Shown: positions 20,502 through 31,492 of the stretch, piece by piece
Numbering within the stretch: the first letter of the stretch is position 1
Layout of the letters: each line of letters opens with the position of its first letter
NCBI GenBank assembly: GCA_024180945.1
Contig: JAKSGN010000022.1
Span: forward strand, 682,001 to 746,000
Length of the DNA stretch: 64,000 bases
Source: Macrophomina tecta
Taxonomy: Eukaryota; Ascomycota; Dothideomycetes; Botryosphaeriales; Botryosphaeriaceae
Direction of reading: 5' to 3'
Notes under the pieces: model-generated
The model's input: the letters and a program-made list of their open reading frames with translations, nothing else
Databases searched by the model: none
Told to the model about the DNA's origin: nothing
Translations under genes and position numbers: made by a program

Positions 20502-22638
20502 ATGTTTCGCACGGCCCTCAGACAGTCTGTGAAGGGCGCTGGGGCTCTCTCCGCCTCTGGACGCATCGCCGTAAGTCCATCCATCGACCTCATCGCCGCC
20601 ATCGTCCATCGCAATCGGCATCTACTGTAGCCGTCGCATCTGGTCAACAAGCTGTGGCTCAATTGGCGCGCTGAGTGTGCGGCGCTGCTGTCCTCGCTGC
20701 CTCGCTGAGAAGCTGTCCGCGCCAACCGAACCCGGCTGACGATTTTTCTACCAGACCCGCGTCGCCCGCGCCGCCCCGGTCGCATCCAACCAGCTCCGCA
20801 CCTATGCCGCTGATGCTAAGGCCGCTCCCACCGAGGTCTCCTCCATTCTCGAGCAGAGGATCCGCGGTGTCCAGGAAGAGGTGAATACCCCAACATCAAC
20901 ACCAACAGTAGATATCTTAATACTGATGCGTATAAAAGTCAAACCTCGCGGAAACTGGCCGGGTTCTGAGCGTCGGGTATGCTCCTCAGGATGATTCATG
21001 TACACTGAAAAGCATGGGATCTGACAATTGGACTGTAGTGATGGTATCGCCCGCGTCCACGGCATGAGCAATGTCCAGGCTGAGGAGCTGGTCGAGTAAG
21101 TTCTCCGGAATCGGCGCTTCTAAATTATCTCGACTAACACCCTTCAAGGTTCGCCTCTGGCGTCAAGGGCATGTGCATGAACCTCGAGGCCGGCCAGGTC
21201 GGTGTTGTGCTCTTCGGTTCCGACCGTCTCGTCAAGGAGGGTGAGACCGTCAAGCGTACCGGCGAGATTGTACGTATTTGGAGAGTCCTACAACGCTCAA
21301 TGGACTTCAGCTAACGCACATCAGGTCGACGTTCCCGTCGGCGAGGCCCTTCTTGGCCGTGTCGTCGATGCCCTTGGTAACCCCATCGACGGCAAGGGCC
21401 CCATCAAGACCACCGAGAAGCGCCGTGCTCAGCTCAAGGCTCCCGGTATCCTGCCCCGTCGCTCTGTCAACCAGCCCGTCCAGACTGGTCTCAAGTCCGT
21501 CGACGCCATGGTTCCCATTGGCCGTGGTCAGCGTGAGTTGATCATTGGTGACCGTCAGACCGGCAAGACTGCCGTCGCTCTCGACGCCATGCTCAACCAG
21601 AAGAGGTGGAACAACTCCAACGACGAGAGCAAGAAGCTCTACTGCGTCTACGTCGCCGTCGGCCAGAAGCGTTCCACTGTCGCCCAGCTCGTCAAGACTC
21701 TCGAGGAGAACGACGCCATGAAGTACTCCATCATCGTCGCTGCCACCGCCTCCGAGGCCGCTCCCCTGCAGTACATTGCTCCTTTCACTGGCTGCTCCAT
21801 GGGTGAGTGGTTCCGTGACAACGGCAAGCACGCTGTCATCATCTACGACGACCTGTCCAAGCAGGCCGTTGCCTACCGTCAGATGTCCCTGCTGCTCCGT
21901 CGTCCCCCTGGTCGTGAGGCCTACCCCGGCGAGTAAGTACACTTGAACCTTTTTTTTTTTTTTTTTTTGCCGAAGATGCAGCTGTCTGACAAACCTAGTG
22001 TCTTCTACCTCCACTCTCGTCTCCTCGAGCGTGCCGCCAAGATGAACGACAAGCACGGCGGTGGTTCCCTGACTGCCCTTCCCATTATTGAGACCCAGGG
22101 TGGTGATGTCTCCGCTTACATTCCCACCAACGTCATTTCCATTACCGATGGCCAGATCTTCTTGGAGTCCGAGCTCTTCTACAAGGGTGTCCGCCCCGCC
22201 ATTAACGTCGGTCTCTCCGTCTCTCGTGTCGGTTCCGCTGCCCAGCTCAAGGCCATGAAGCAAGTCGCTGGTTCCCTGAAGCTCTTCTTGGCCCAGTACC
22301 GTGAGGTCGCTGCCTTCGCCCAGTTCGGTTCCGACCTGGATGCCGCCACCAAGCAGACTCTCAACCGTGGTGAGCGTCTGACCGAGCTCCTCAAGCAGAA
22401 GCAGTACTCTCCCATGGCCGTCAACGAGATGGTTCCTCTCATCTACGCCGGTGTCAACGGTCACCTCGACAACGTCCCCGTCAGCAAGATCCTCCAGTGG
22501 GAGGCTGACTTCATTGCCCACCTGAAGACCAACGAGTCTGAGCTCCTCGCCCAGATTGAGCGTGAGGGTGCTCTGTCTAAGGAGCTCGAGGGCAAGCTCA
22601 AGGACGTCGTCCAGGCTTTCACCAAGAGCTTCTTGTAA
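20502..22638 (+). CDS. ATP1: mitochondrial F1F0 ATP synthase subunit alpha
   Basis: Seven exons (20502-20570, 20755-20880, 20939-20976, 21039-21095, 21149-21269, 21325-21932, 21999-22638) give 552 aa, the expected length. The protein forms the F1 hexamer with beta subunits in the mitochondrial matrix. The N-terminus ([30 protein letters not shown]) is a typical matrix presequence, rich in Arg and Ala without acids. Motifs include [20 protein letters not shown], the Walker A loop GDRQTGKT (residues about 212-219), [10 protein letters not shown] and VSRVGSAAQ with the conserved arginine. Most introns cluster in the first third, including 38- and 57-nt exons, while the nucleotide-binding core is in one large exon. 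Codon use is strongly biased. Intron 6 contains a T19 run before its acceptor. Confidence 0.98.
21950..21968 (+). repeat. poly(T) tract in ATP1 intron 6, 19 nt
   Basis: The run lies 16 nt after the GTAAGT donor and well before the CTAG acceptor at 21998. It could act as a pyrimidine tract but is longer than normal for fungal introns. Confidence 0.95.
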
Positions 22639-23781
22639 GCGTGGGAATTGAGGGAGTACGTTCTAATCTACCCCGCCGATTAGAGCGTCGCTGATGAAGG
22701 TGACGTTTTTAGAGATGTATAATAGAGCTTGCGTGACCAAAACGGCGATTTCAATTGGGAAACTCTAGTGCATTCTCGAGACCACCACCTCATCGCTGCG
22801 CGACCTTTTTCCTTTGTTTCCGCAGTTGATACACCGGCTCCTTGGTCTCGTGGCGGCAGGGTATGGAGGGCTGCGATGGGCCAATGTATTTAAGCGCAAT
22901 TTCATTTTCAGTTGTTCCAACGTGGACCCTCCGCTTGCCCGGTGAAATTTCTCAACGCTTTGACTTCTGGCTAACAATCCTACGCAAGGGCCTCGGAAAC
23001 GCCAAACAGCCGCCGGGGCGGGCTAGGGTCGCAGCGAGCATTTCCCAGTTGGGCTCTGTATAATCCACAGGTTTACGCGCCCGCCAGCTAGAAAAGAAAA
23101 ACGATCATCCAAACTAAGCGAGTATTTCTAAATCAGTCGGTCCTTCATAGAGCGCCTCGCGCGCTTAAATCTACTTCACCGCTCTCGCACACTACTTCTT
23201 CCCGCCTCGATCCACTAAGGGAGCGGGAGCAACCTTTCTTTCCACCAGTGCCCAATTCTGAGAAAAGGCCCGACCGCGAGGGAGCCACCAAGCGGGAAGC
23301 CCAGATCCCTATCGCCTTAAATTTCCCGGCTCTCGCCGATAGAGGCCCAAGGCTCACGTGCACGCGTCCGCTGAGCGCGCCTTGGGTGAAGCGGCCACGC
23401 GGACACCACCTTCTCACCCGTGAACAGCGAAAGAGCCGGTGAGGCTCCCGGTGCTACACTCAATTCGAAAATCTGACGGCGCACTGTCTTTCAACGTAGT
23501 TCTGCACACTCCCTTTATGTTTCTTTTCCTGTTTATCCAAACCCGAAACGAAAATCCAACCACCCCCTCTTTACCCTCTGCATTGCGCAGCAGCTCTATT
23601 TCATTTTCGAAGGATCGCGGCGCGACACCGATAGTCTCACTCCACGGAACGGCCATCTTCTTCCTTGCTGGTCATCTTTCACTACCTGTCGCGCGCGCTC
23701 CGTCTCTCGGCCAAACCTCCCCAACCCAAACTACGGCACCGAGGCGTACCACCACAAGAAGCACCGAAACGCCACATATCC
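22639..23781. other. intergenic region, nothing recognised
   Basis: It holds the ATP1 3' region and the long 5' region of the next gene. Plus-strand open frame from 23439 overlaps the downstream gene in another frame and looks like a shadow. I see no repeats or RNA genes. Confidence 0.45.
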
Positions 23782-23998
23782 ATGGCTTTCCCCAGACTAC
23801 GTACGGCTGGCCACCGGCGCAGGAGAGCGGCGGCCTCGGAATCCCACCAGCAGCAGCAACTCCAACGGCCCCGAACCGCGCCCGCGCGTCCGCCCACACC
23901 GCCGCGCGACCTCGACACCTCGACACTGCATTCTTCGCTGTCGCCAACTGGACCAGATCTCCCGCGCCACTTCTCCGCGCCGCTGACGGCGGGCGCGG

Positions 23999-24029
<31 letters not shown>

Positions 24030-24897
24030 ACCGCCCGTCGCGCTGGCGACGTCGGATGGGGTGCACGAGGAGCGCGGAGCCGGGGATTCGCCCGTTTCTG
24101 AGAGCGGTGCTGGTGGTGGGCGCGACGACTTGATCCAGCATATGCGCGACCAGCTGCGCACGGCGAACTCGGTGATCAGGTTCTTGCATGAGCATGTCGA
24201 TGGGATGCGCGAGGATAGGGATCGGTACCGCGATCGGGTAGAGGAATTGAAGAGTTTGGCGCGGTTGACGCTGGATATGCTGGAGGGGGCGCATAGGAGG
24301 GAGTGGGAGGTGGGGAGGGAGGTGAGGGAGGTGAGGGATAGAGCTGTGGGGAGGGTGAAGGATGATGAGGAGGGGCGGGAGCAGGAGGAGAAGGAGGGGG
24401 ATCAGCAGCAGCAGCCGAAGGCGAGGAGGAGGGATTCAATTATGAGGAAGATTGGGCTGGGAAAGAAGGAGGGAAAGGAGAAGGAGAGGGAGAAGGAGAG
24501 AGAGAAGGGGAGAGAGAGGAGCGAGCAGAAGACGAAGCACGATTCGGCGAGGGATGAGGCGCAGGCGTCGCTTGAAAATAACCTGCCGACTACACCGACG
24601 ATTGTGCAGTATCCCGGCAGTTCTGCTGTTGCTGGCGCCGCTGCTGCCAGCAGTCACAGCACCAACGCTCGTCGCAAGAGGGGCCACGTCAAGAGTCACT
24701 CGGCGAGCCACGCGCGTCTGCGTGATGACGGCGTTCTGGCTATTCCAGCAGATGAGCTGGAGAGGCTCGTACAGGCGATGGACCGCAACGTCAATATGCT
24801 GAGGGAAGATATAAAGAAGCTGGTGGAGGAGGTCAACACGCACAAGCACGCACCGGTTTACACCAGCCTGACGGACGTCCCTCCTCGTTTTGGATGA
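23782..24897 (+). CDS. hypothetical coiled-coil, low-complexity protein
   Basis: A single-exon gene of 371 aa from the first ATG in a frame that is open further upstream. The N-terminal third is Pro/Gln/Ala/Ser-rich and probably disordered, and includes ten alanines encoded by a GCT repeat. Residues about 112-167 (DLIQHMRDQLRTANSVIRFL..., ending in LTLDMLEG) are helical and coil-forming. They are followed by a highly charged Glu/Lys/Arg block (KEKEREKEREKGRE) and a basic Ser/His patch. A second short coiled coil at about 320-350 contains ADELERLVQAMDRNVNMLRE, and the protein ends SLTDVPPRFG. No catalytic domain is visible. It looks like a conserved fungal protein of unknown role, perhaps a scaffold. 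Confidence 0.7.
24001..24030 (+). repeat. (GCT)n trinucleotide repeat coding poly-Ala
   Basis: Nine GCT units and a GCA encode a run of ten alanines within the coiled-coil protein. Such repeats are prone to length variation between strains. Confidence 0.93.
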
Positions 24898-25585
24898 GCC
24901 GAAAAGACCTTACACGACAGACCGTTGGAATCGACTATACTAATTTCTTTGCGTGGCAGTTTCGGAGTTCATGGGAGCTTACCAAAAATTTCCTAATTCT
25001 GTACAGTGGGGATTTCATTATTAACAAGGCATCAGCGAAGGTGTTCATCGGCTTCGGGCCTCTTTCATTGCCTTTCCTTTCTCTTTTCTTTCTTCTCAGT
25101 TCTCTCATGTTCGGATGATAGGCCTTGGTTCATAAAAAAAAGTAGATGAGACAGTTGTGTACAGTGCGCGAAAAAAATAGATCAACGAGCGATAGACTAG
25201 ACGACCGTCGAAGACAAATAAGCTTGTCGCATTCGCATGATAAGCAAATTCCTTTTTCCCCGCGTCCTAGCCAATTGGTCGCGCGCCCTTTCCAATCGCA
25301 TGCATGTGGAGCGGAGGGGCCAGTGTCTACGCCCCGCCGACGTCATAGCACTAGATTCCCTTTTCCAAGCTGCATCATCATCATCGCCCGCCGCCCTGCG
25401 CTACTTCACTCTGCTAAAACAGAACCTCTTCCTGCTTCACACTTCAACTATTTACGGTTCTCATCACTCTCGAAAGCTCAACTAGTCTCACCCAACCACC
25501 ATACACCTGGTACAAATCACCCTTCAAATCACAACACCAACAACAACCACGGAGCGCAACCATAAAACCACATAAGCAAGAAAAA
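24898..25585. other. intergenic region
   Basis: It contains the 3' end of the coiled-coil gene and the promoter of the next. A CCAATTGG palindrome at 25271-25278 carries CCAAT boxes on both strands. The 5' leader before 25586 is CA-rich. Confidence 0.45.
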
Positions 25586-26227
25586 ATGTCCAACGACCTC
25601 AGTCCCACCGGGCCCTCCCAACCCACCCAATCCCAAGCCTTCACCACGCCCGGCAACCCGGCCAGCCACACGCCCGCCGAAGCCTCCACTGCCGCCGCCA
25701 CTTCGCGCGCGACCCAACATTCCCCCGCGGTCGACCAGCGCATCCCAACGCAACAAACGAGCAGCGCCAACGAAGCGATCCCGTCCTCTCTCGGCCGTGG
25801 CGTGCGCGCGCCCGGCGTGGGCGGCGAGGAGCGCAAGGGCTTGGGCGAGGAGGATGTCGGGAGGCAGAATGAGCTGGATGCGGAGCAGATGGCAGCGCCG
25901 GGAGAGGGCAAGGTGAGGGATGCGGTCGCGGGCGGGGAGGGGAAGACCGGGGCGAGTGGCGGAGAGAAGGGATTGGAGACGGACTTGGATAGGTAAGTTT
26001 GATCCCGTTGCGGTTGCCTTTTTCTTTTATATATCAGTAGGGAAGCGGGCTTGCTGACGCGTGTTGTTTTTGCGTTTTACAGGAAGAAGGCAGAGCAGGC
26101 GCCGATGAGAGAGGCGATCAAGGAGCAGAGGCAGCAGAATGTCGATGTGGGTGGCGCGCTGGGTCAACGGGGTGGACCGGCGAACCCGGTGGGTAAGGAC
26201 AACTACCCGAATACTGGAAGTGCCTAG
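25586..26227 (+). CDS. hypothetical hydrophilic protein
   Basis: Two exons (25586-25992, 26083-26227) joined through a 90-nt GTAAGT...TTTACAG intron give 183 aa. The sequence is Gly/Ala/Glu/Gln-rich and apparently disordered, with no hydrophobic core, signal peptide or motif that I recognise. The C-terminus (QRGGPANPVGKDNYPNTGSA) is the most distinctive part, and the family seems to be one of the short conserved proteins of Pezizomycotina. It resembles hydrophilic stress-type proteins in composition only; I make no functional claim. The splice is supported because it connects two open frames of similar composition and ends in a clean stop. Confidence 0.68.
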
Positions 26228-26823
26228 GAAAGGCCGGACGATGCTGGAAGAGCGGGAAGCAGTCTAGACGGGAGAAGCAGAAAGGTCTCACAATGAGCGC
26301 ATAGGTAATGGATAAGAGAATATTTCATCTAACCCTAAGTGGCCTTCTCGCGCCCATCGTGATCGCTGGGCAAGTGCTCTTGAAGCCTCGAGACCGTTTC
26401 CGCATGGCTTGTTGCTCGCCAATAGGCCCTACAGCGTGATATGCTTGGAGAACAGCCGTATGATCTCCTGGAGCGCCGTCATTCCAAATGTACCCTTGGC
26501 TTCCATTCTAATCGTCCAGTCGACACCAAGACCGTTCTCTTCATTACCAAACATTGCCCTCCAGTCGAGCAGATAGCGGGCGGGTTATGTGGCAAGAGAC
26601 ATAATCTAAGTTATCGTCTTTATCAAGATTTGCTCAAGTAGGTTCCACCAACGGCCGGAATTGGAATATTGTTTACCACCGGAACATTCGCATCCGCCTA
26701 GGGTATTGACTTTTGTGGCATCGTGATCTTGACCCACTGTGCCATCGTTTTGAATTTCCCCAGATGAACTCCAGCGCTATGCATAGATGATGTGTGCGAA
26801 ACAAGAATTGACCCGAGAGTATC
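26228..26823. other. convergent intergenic region
   Basis: This lies between the ends of the hypothetical gene and of TAF3, which converge. No conserved frame, RNA gene or repeat is seen. Confidence 0.45.
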
Positions 26824-27660
26824 TCAGCTTTCCACATCCATCTGATCTGGATCGTCTTCTTTCTCCGCTGGTGGGGATTGTGGCGCCGCGCCATTCACAT
26901 TGCTCGCTGACTTTTCGGCTTCCAACTTCGCCAGAGCAGCGGCTCTTTCCTGTGTTTGTTTGATCCAGTCATTTATCGACTCTGGAGGTCCGCCTTCGAT
27001 CCGAAGTATTCTGTCGTCTGCTGGAATGCCTAGTACTGTGCCTTGGTATCGTGATTCCTCGCCGGTCTTGCTATGTTTCTTCTTGAGCGCTGCAGGATAA
27101 TCTGGTTACTAATTAATGCTCTCAAGATAACAATGTCTGGTAAAAACCTCACCTGTCAAATAGTCCTCCTTGACGGCATTCGCGTCGGCAGCAGCATCGA
27201 GACCCTTGCCACCAGACGCCGCATCGCGCTCCAATCCTGCAATACGCATAATCTCCTTATTTGCAGGGCCTGTGATCCAGTCCACAAACTCGCGCACGTC
27301 GACCGTGTCCTCAAGGTCGCGGCGGCGCTGCTCCTTCAAGCGCAGGCCGTTGCGCTCGGGGTAATCCTCGAGGGGGCGGCGCAGCAGCTCCTTCCAGGCC
27401 TCCTCGGCGCCGGTCATGGAGGGAATGAGCACGCCGGCATCGGTCAGGGCCATGCGCACGTCGGTGACGGTCGGGACTGTATCGTTGTGGTTGGACCAGG
27501 CGTGGTAGGCGGTGCGCTGGGCCAGCAGCAGCATGTAGCGCGCAGCAATGTCGGACACAGCGTCGACGACCGAGGGCCGCGCGCTGTGGTAACCAGCGGC
27601 GCGCAGGATATGCAGGATGGCCGGGCGGAGGAGGGCGGCGTGCAGCTCTTGCGCGGACAT
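26824..27660 (-). CDS. TAF3: TFIID subunit TAF3-like, bromodomain-associated histone-fold protein
   Basis: Two exons (27660-27153, 27089-26824) give 257 aa. Residues about 1-80 (MSAQELHAALLRPAILHILRAAG..., DAVSDIAARYMLLLAQR) form the bromodomain-associated (BTP) histone fold shared by TAF3 and TAF8. The next part contains the fungal TAF3 features PLEDYP-like acidic/basic region, VREFVDWITGPANKEIMRIAGL, and after the intron IEGGPPESINDWIKQ. The C-terminus is acidic (EKEDDPDQMDVES). In TFIID this fold pairs with TAF10 and helps position TBP at promoters in the nucleus. No PHD finger is present, as in other fungal TAF3 proteins. TAF8 is the main alternative, but the WITGPANKEIMRIAG block argues for TAF3. 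It is divergent from TAF7. Confidence 0.82.
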
Positions 27661-27994
27661 TTTTGGGGGAGGGCGCGGTTTAAGGTGGAGGCGGAGATGG
27701 TGGAGAGATCATTGAGCGGACATGCTGTGGTGGCGACGGCGAACTGAGGAAGTGCAAGTGTCCGGAAAACGGGTGGTAGGGGCGGCGGAGGCGTGATTGA
27801 TGTGGTGTGGTGGATGGAAAGCTCGCGGGCAGCTTCACGTCCCAGACGAATGCTCGCCGTCTTGGCGCGCCTCACTGGGGCACGTCACTTCGCGTCCTTG
27901 CTTTCGCTGCCCGCGTCTCTTCTTCTCACCACCGCGCGCCTGCTCGTCGCGGTGCCTTTCCTACCAGTCCGTTGCCAATACGTTGCCCTCAAGC
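27661..27994. promoter_or_regulatory. shared promoter region of TAF3 and TAF7
   Basis: Only 334 bp separate the two divergent ATGs, so the promoters and 5' leaders of two TFIID subunit genes overlap or abut. The TAF7 frame is open upstream into this region without an in-frame ATG that is clearly better, so its 5' limit is approximate. No TATA box is obvious. Confidence 0.6.
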
Positions 27995-29701
27995 ATGTCC
28001 TCCAACGACCCCCAGAAGCCGCAGTCCTTCAAGCTGAAGCTCGGCGCTTTCAAGCCGCCTGAAGCTTCCACGCCGTCGCCTACCACACCCGGCGGCAGTG
28101 GTATCAAGCTCAGCTTCAAGGCCAAGTCTACGCAGAACACGCCCATCACCGAGACCGCTCCACCGTTGCCACTTCCGGCTCCGCAGACGACCTCGCCGAA
28201 CCAGCAGAAGAAGCGCAAATACACGAAGAAGGACAAGAGCGGCGAGGGCAGCAGCGCCGCCGGCCCCGCCGCGCCCAAGCAGACGAAGAAGCGCCAGCGC
28301 GAGGACGAAGCTGGCGGAGCGATAGCGTCGACGAAGAAATCTAAGCCCACGCTCTCGCTCAAGACCTCGCAACCCCCGCCGCCGGGGCCTCAACGGACGC
28401 ACTCCATCTCCCTCAAGCTCAAGCAGACCCCCAAGACCCCCACCGTCCAGCGCATCAAGGTGAAGCATGTGGGCCAGCCACCGGAACGACAGCTGGGCGT
28501 GGGCTACGATAGTGAGGCCGATGACGCTGAGATCGACCCGGTCATCGAGTCGCAATTCATCCTGCGCATGCAGCCCGGGCCCGACTGCGACTACCTGCAC
28601 AAAGCGATTGCGGAAAAGCGGATAGGGCTGCCTGTGAGAGAAGGTGGTGCGGACGTGCGCTTCCGCTTCTTCGACAAGGAAGGCCGGCGCTGCTGCGTCA
28701 CGATTCAAAATCACCACTACGCGGCATGCATGGTCGACCTCCCGTGCATCCTCGAGGGCATGAAGAGCTGGGAGAAGAAGAGCGGCTGGTACAAGACGTC
28801 GGATATATGCCAGATGCTGCTAGTCCACACACGGGTAGATACAGAGGAGAAGGCAAAGGACGCGCCGCCGCCGCGAGAGGTGGACCAGAAGACATGGCAG
28901 TACCCCCACGGCCTGACGCCACCCATGCACTATGTCCGTAAGCGCCGCTTCCGCAAGCGTGTCAGCACGCGAACCATCGAAGCCGTCGAGGAGGAGGTCG
29001 AGCGGCTACTCGCGCTGGACGAGAAGGCGGCCAAGCAAGGCGGAAGCAGCTCGTACGACCTTATCGACCCGAACCGGCCGGATCGCGACGAGGCCAGCTC
29101 GCTGGTCGGTGACGAGGACGCCATGGGCGAGCTGGTCGATGCCGACGCCGCGTACATGGACGATGAGGCCGACGCTGAGGGTGAGGTCGACATCGAGGAG
29201 ATGGAGCGCTTGCTCGCCATGGACGGCGACGGTCAGGACGACCCCATCACCAGCATTGAGGCACCCACCCCGGACACTGCCATGAGCGGCATCGACCCCG
29301 CCCACGCCGTCGCCCAGCATGCTCTCGCCGGCACCATCGTCCCGCCCGACTCGGGCATCCCCTCCAGCGCTATCGCTGGCACCCCCATCGCAGAGACGCC
29401 TGTCGCCACACCTGGCGGGTCGGCGTCCGCGGAGCCAGACACTGAGCAGGATGAGGAAGACGATGAGGACGATGATGACGAGGATGATGAGATTGACGAG
29501 GCGGACGCGGCCGCGCAGGAGATGAAGGCTCAGCTGCGCGAGGAAGTCGCCGACCTGCAGCGTGAAGTTGAGAACGCGAGGCAGCAGATGGAGCGTCAGA
29601 ATAACCCACTGCTGAAGCAGCGCTTAATGGCGAAGTTTAAGAGTCTGCAGAGCGATCTCGAGCTCAAGAAGGCGAGCTTGGGGGATGAGGATGATGAGTA
29701 A
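27995..29701 (+). CDS. TAF7: TFIID subunit TAF7 (TAFII55 domain)
   Basis: A single-exon gene of 568 aa. The N-terminal 160 residues are Lys/Pro/Ser-rich and disordered. The TAFII55 domain spans about 163-320 and includes IDPVIESQFILRM, YLHKAIAEKR, DVRFRFFDKEGRRC, MVDLPCILEGMKSW, KTSDICQMLLV and the YPHGLTPPMHYVRKRRFRKR block that is diagnostic of TAF7. An acidic C-terminal region (EEDDEDDDDEDDEIDEADA) and a final coiled coil (LREEVADLQREVENARQQ) follow. TAF7 binds TAF1 and restrains its activity until initiation. The start at 27995 (ATGTCCTCCAACG) is chosen because the upstream frame is basic and unlike the family. It shares a short promoter with TAF3. Confidence 0.95.
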   Translation: MSSNDPQKPQSFKLKLGAFKPPEASTPSPTTPGGSGIKLSFKAKSTQNTPITETAPPLPLPAPQTTSPNQQKKRKYTKKDKSGEGSSAAGPAAPKQTKKRQREDEAGGAIASTKKSKPTLSLKTSQPPPPGPQRTHSISLKLKQTPKTPTVQRIKVKHVGQPPERQLGVGYDSEADDAEIDPVIESQFILRMQPGPDCDYLHKAIAEKRIGLPVREGGADVRFRFFDKEGRRCCVTIQNHHYAACMVDLPCILEGMKSWEKKSGWYKTSDICQMLLVHTRVDTEEKAKDAPPPREVDQKTWQYPHGLTPPMHYVRKRRFRKRVSTRTIEAVEEEVERLLALDEKAAKQGGSSSYDLIDPNRPDRDEASSLVGDEDAMGELVDADAAYMDDEADAEGEVDIEEMERLLAMDGDGQDDPITSIEAPTPDTAMSGIDPAHAVAQHALAGTIVPPDSGIPSSAIAGTPIAETPVATPGGSASAEPDTEQDEEDDEDDDDEDDEIDEADAAAQEMKAQLREEVADLQREVENARQQMERQNNPLLKQRLMAKFKSLQSDLELKKASLGDEDDE

Positions 29702-30366
29702 GGTTATTGACTTGAGGTTTGGTTTCGTTTTGAGAACTTTGTTGAGTTCGATGAAATGGTTTAGTGGGTAATGGGGAGTCCTTCTCCGAGACGGAAGGCG
29801 ATCAATATCCCTCTGCATGGCTTGGCAACGGCATGGTACAGGCGTATGAGGAAGGAACAGGTTTATTACTATTTCGGGTCCCGTAGAGGGAAACAGATTT
29901 TATAGCTGCGTGCAGAGCAGAGCTATTTAGCCTATATCAAAATCTTCGTTGGATCAAGGACGTCCGCATTCTCCAGTGGAATGGTGTTATGGAGTATTGC
30001 TTACTTGCACTAGCATTGGCAGAAAAAGAGGAAATCCTACATATTGCTCATGTTCAGTGAGCCAGGAGGGCCTTGAACTCGGTCAAGCATCTCGTTGCAG
30101 CAAGAGTGACTTGGAAGTCTGAGTACTTGCGACTCATTTGGAATACACTCATCTTAGTTTCGGCTCGATGCGCTCCGGGATATACAACCAAACCTCACTC
30201 CCTATCGATTTTGCCAGTAATGGTTCAAGGGTTGAGTCTGTGTATTGTTTTCATCATAAACTTCGTTTCCTCATCATCTTGTGTTAGCTCCCGAAACTGC
30301 TCCCTAGTGCGAACCTCGCAGAGCCAGTATACTTCCACCAAAGATGGGATAGCTCAGCACAACCCC
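29702..30366. other. convergent intergenic region
   Basis: The region lies between the 3' ends of TAF7 and the NAD(P)H-hydrate dehydratase gene. Sequence is less GC-rich. A minor plus-strand frame (30073-30534) overlaps the next gene antisense and looks spurious. Confidence 0.45.
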
Positions 30367-31492
30367 TCAGATTTTCGACTCCTTCGTTCCCGGCTCTCCA
30401 ATGACATTCAAGAATGCCTCATGTACATGCTCCGTCAAGTCTCCCGCCTGCAGCGACCTACCCTTCTCCTTGAACGCCAGCCTCGAGCACTCGCGCGTGA
30501 TAGCGCTTCCGCCGTACGCCGCCAGCGCCAATAGCTCGCTCGGGCTCAAGTCGTTATCATGATCCCACAGCTTATCCAGGTAGGCCCTGCGCCACGCCAG
30601 TAGCGTCGCCAGCGAGCCCGTCAGCGTATCGCCCTGGCCACCAGAGCGCTTGAGGCCGCCCTCGCCATCGCTGACGAGCGTATGCTCGCCATTGGAAATG
30701 TAGTCCTTCGGACCCTTCTGGATAATCGTGATGCCGCCAAACGCCTTCGCCAGCTGCTCGCACAGCTTCGTCGGATCGCCGCCCAAAATATCGATCCCCT
30801 TGCTCTTGGCCAGGCGGCCAAACTCGACGACGTTGGGCGTGAGGATGCACTCCTTGTAGCCCTGGACGATGTCGGGCTCGTTCTGGGCGATCATCAGGCC
30901 GTCGGCGTCGAGCACGAAGGGGATGTTCTGCCTGCGCGCCTCGCGCAGCACGTGCGCGGCCGTCGTCTGCATCAGCTCGTCGCGGCCCAGGCCGGGCCCG
31001 ACCACAATGACATGCAGCCGCGACAGCATGGCGGTGACCTCATCAGCGACGCTCTGGGCGGATTCGTTGACACCGAGGTGCTTGGATTGGCGCATATACG
31101 GGTGCACCATTAGGTTGGGCGAGTAGCTCTTGATGACGGCGCCGGCGCCCGGCTCGCAGATGACGTGACTCTGGGGGAAGACGCGGAACGTGTTAGAGTT
31201 GTTTGGTTTGGGGTGGGACGTAGGTGTAGGGGTGGTAGGGAAGGTGGATTTACCATGTCGGCTCCCAGCTTTGCAGAGGCCATGGCTGAGAAGTAGGGCG
31301 CGCCGGTGTAGTCTTCGCTGCCTCCGATCACAGCTACGCGTCCCAATTGGCCTGTGTACTACTGTCAGGAGCATGACTCTCGCGATTTCAGGCTTCATTT
31401 GGCTGCGACTTGCCCTTGTGGAAGCTCTCAAGCATGGGCGGGACCATCTTGTAGACCTTGGAGAGGATCTCCTTCCTCGAAGCGTTTGCCAT
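30367..31492 (-). CDS. NAXD: ATP/ADP-dependent (S)-NAD(P)H-hydrate dehydratase
   Basis: Three exons (31492-31414, 31351-31254, 31170-30367) give 326 aa. The enzyme repairs hydrated NADH and NADPH, using ATP or ADP, and belongs to the ribokinase-like YjeF C-terminal family. Seen in order are [36 protein letters not shown] (read across intron 1), [18 protein letters not shown] across intron 2, [28 protein letters not shown], and the nucleotide/catalytic motif GGQGDTLTG. Intron 1 appears to be GC-AG: the donor is AAGG|GCAAGT at 31413-31408, and no GT site nearby keeps frame. Its partner epimerase (NAXE) is not in this window. The product is usually mitochondrial or cytosolic. Confidence 0.94.

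Noticed and set aside
21307..22521. 404-codon minus-strand frame opposite ATP1
   Set aside because: Composition is the same antisense artefact of strong codon bias. It crosses an ATP1 intron without regard to splice sites.
30572..31126. Overlapping frames on both strands inside the NAD(P)H-hydrate dehydratase gene
   Set aside because: All are shadows of the well-supported exon 3.
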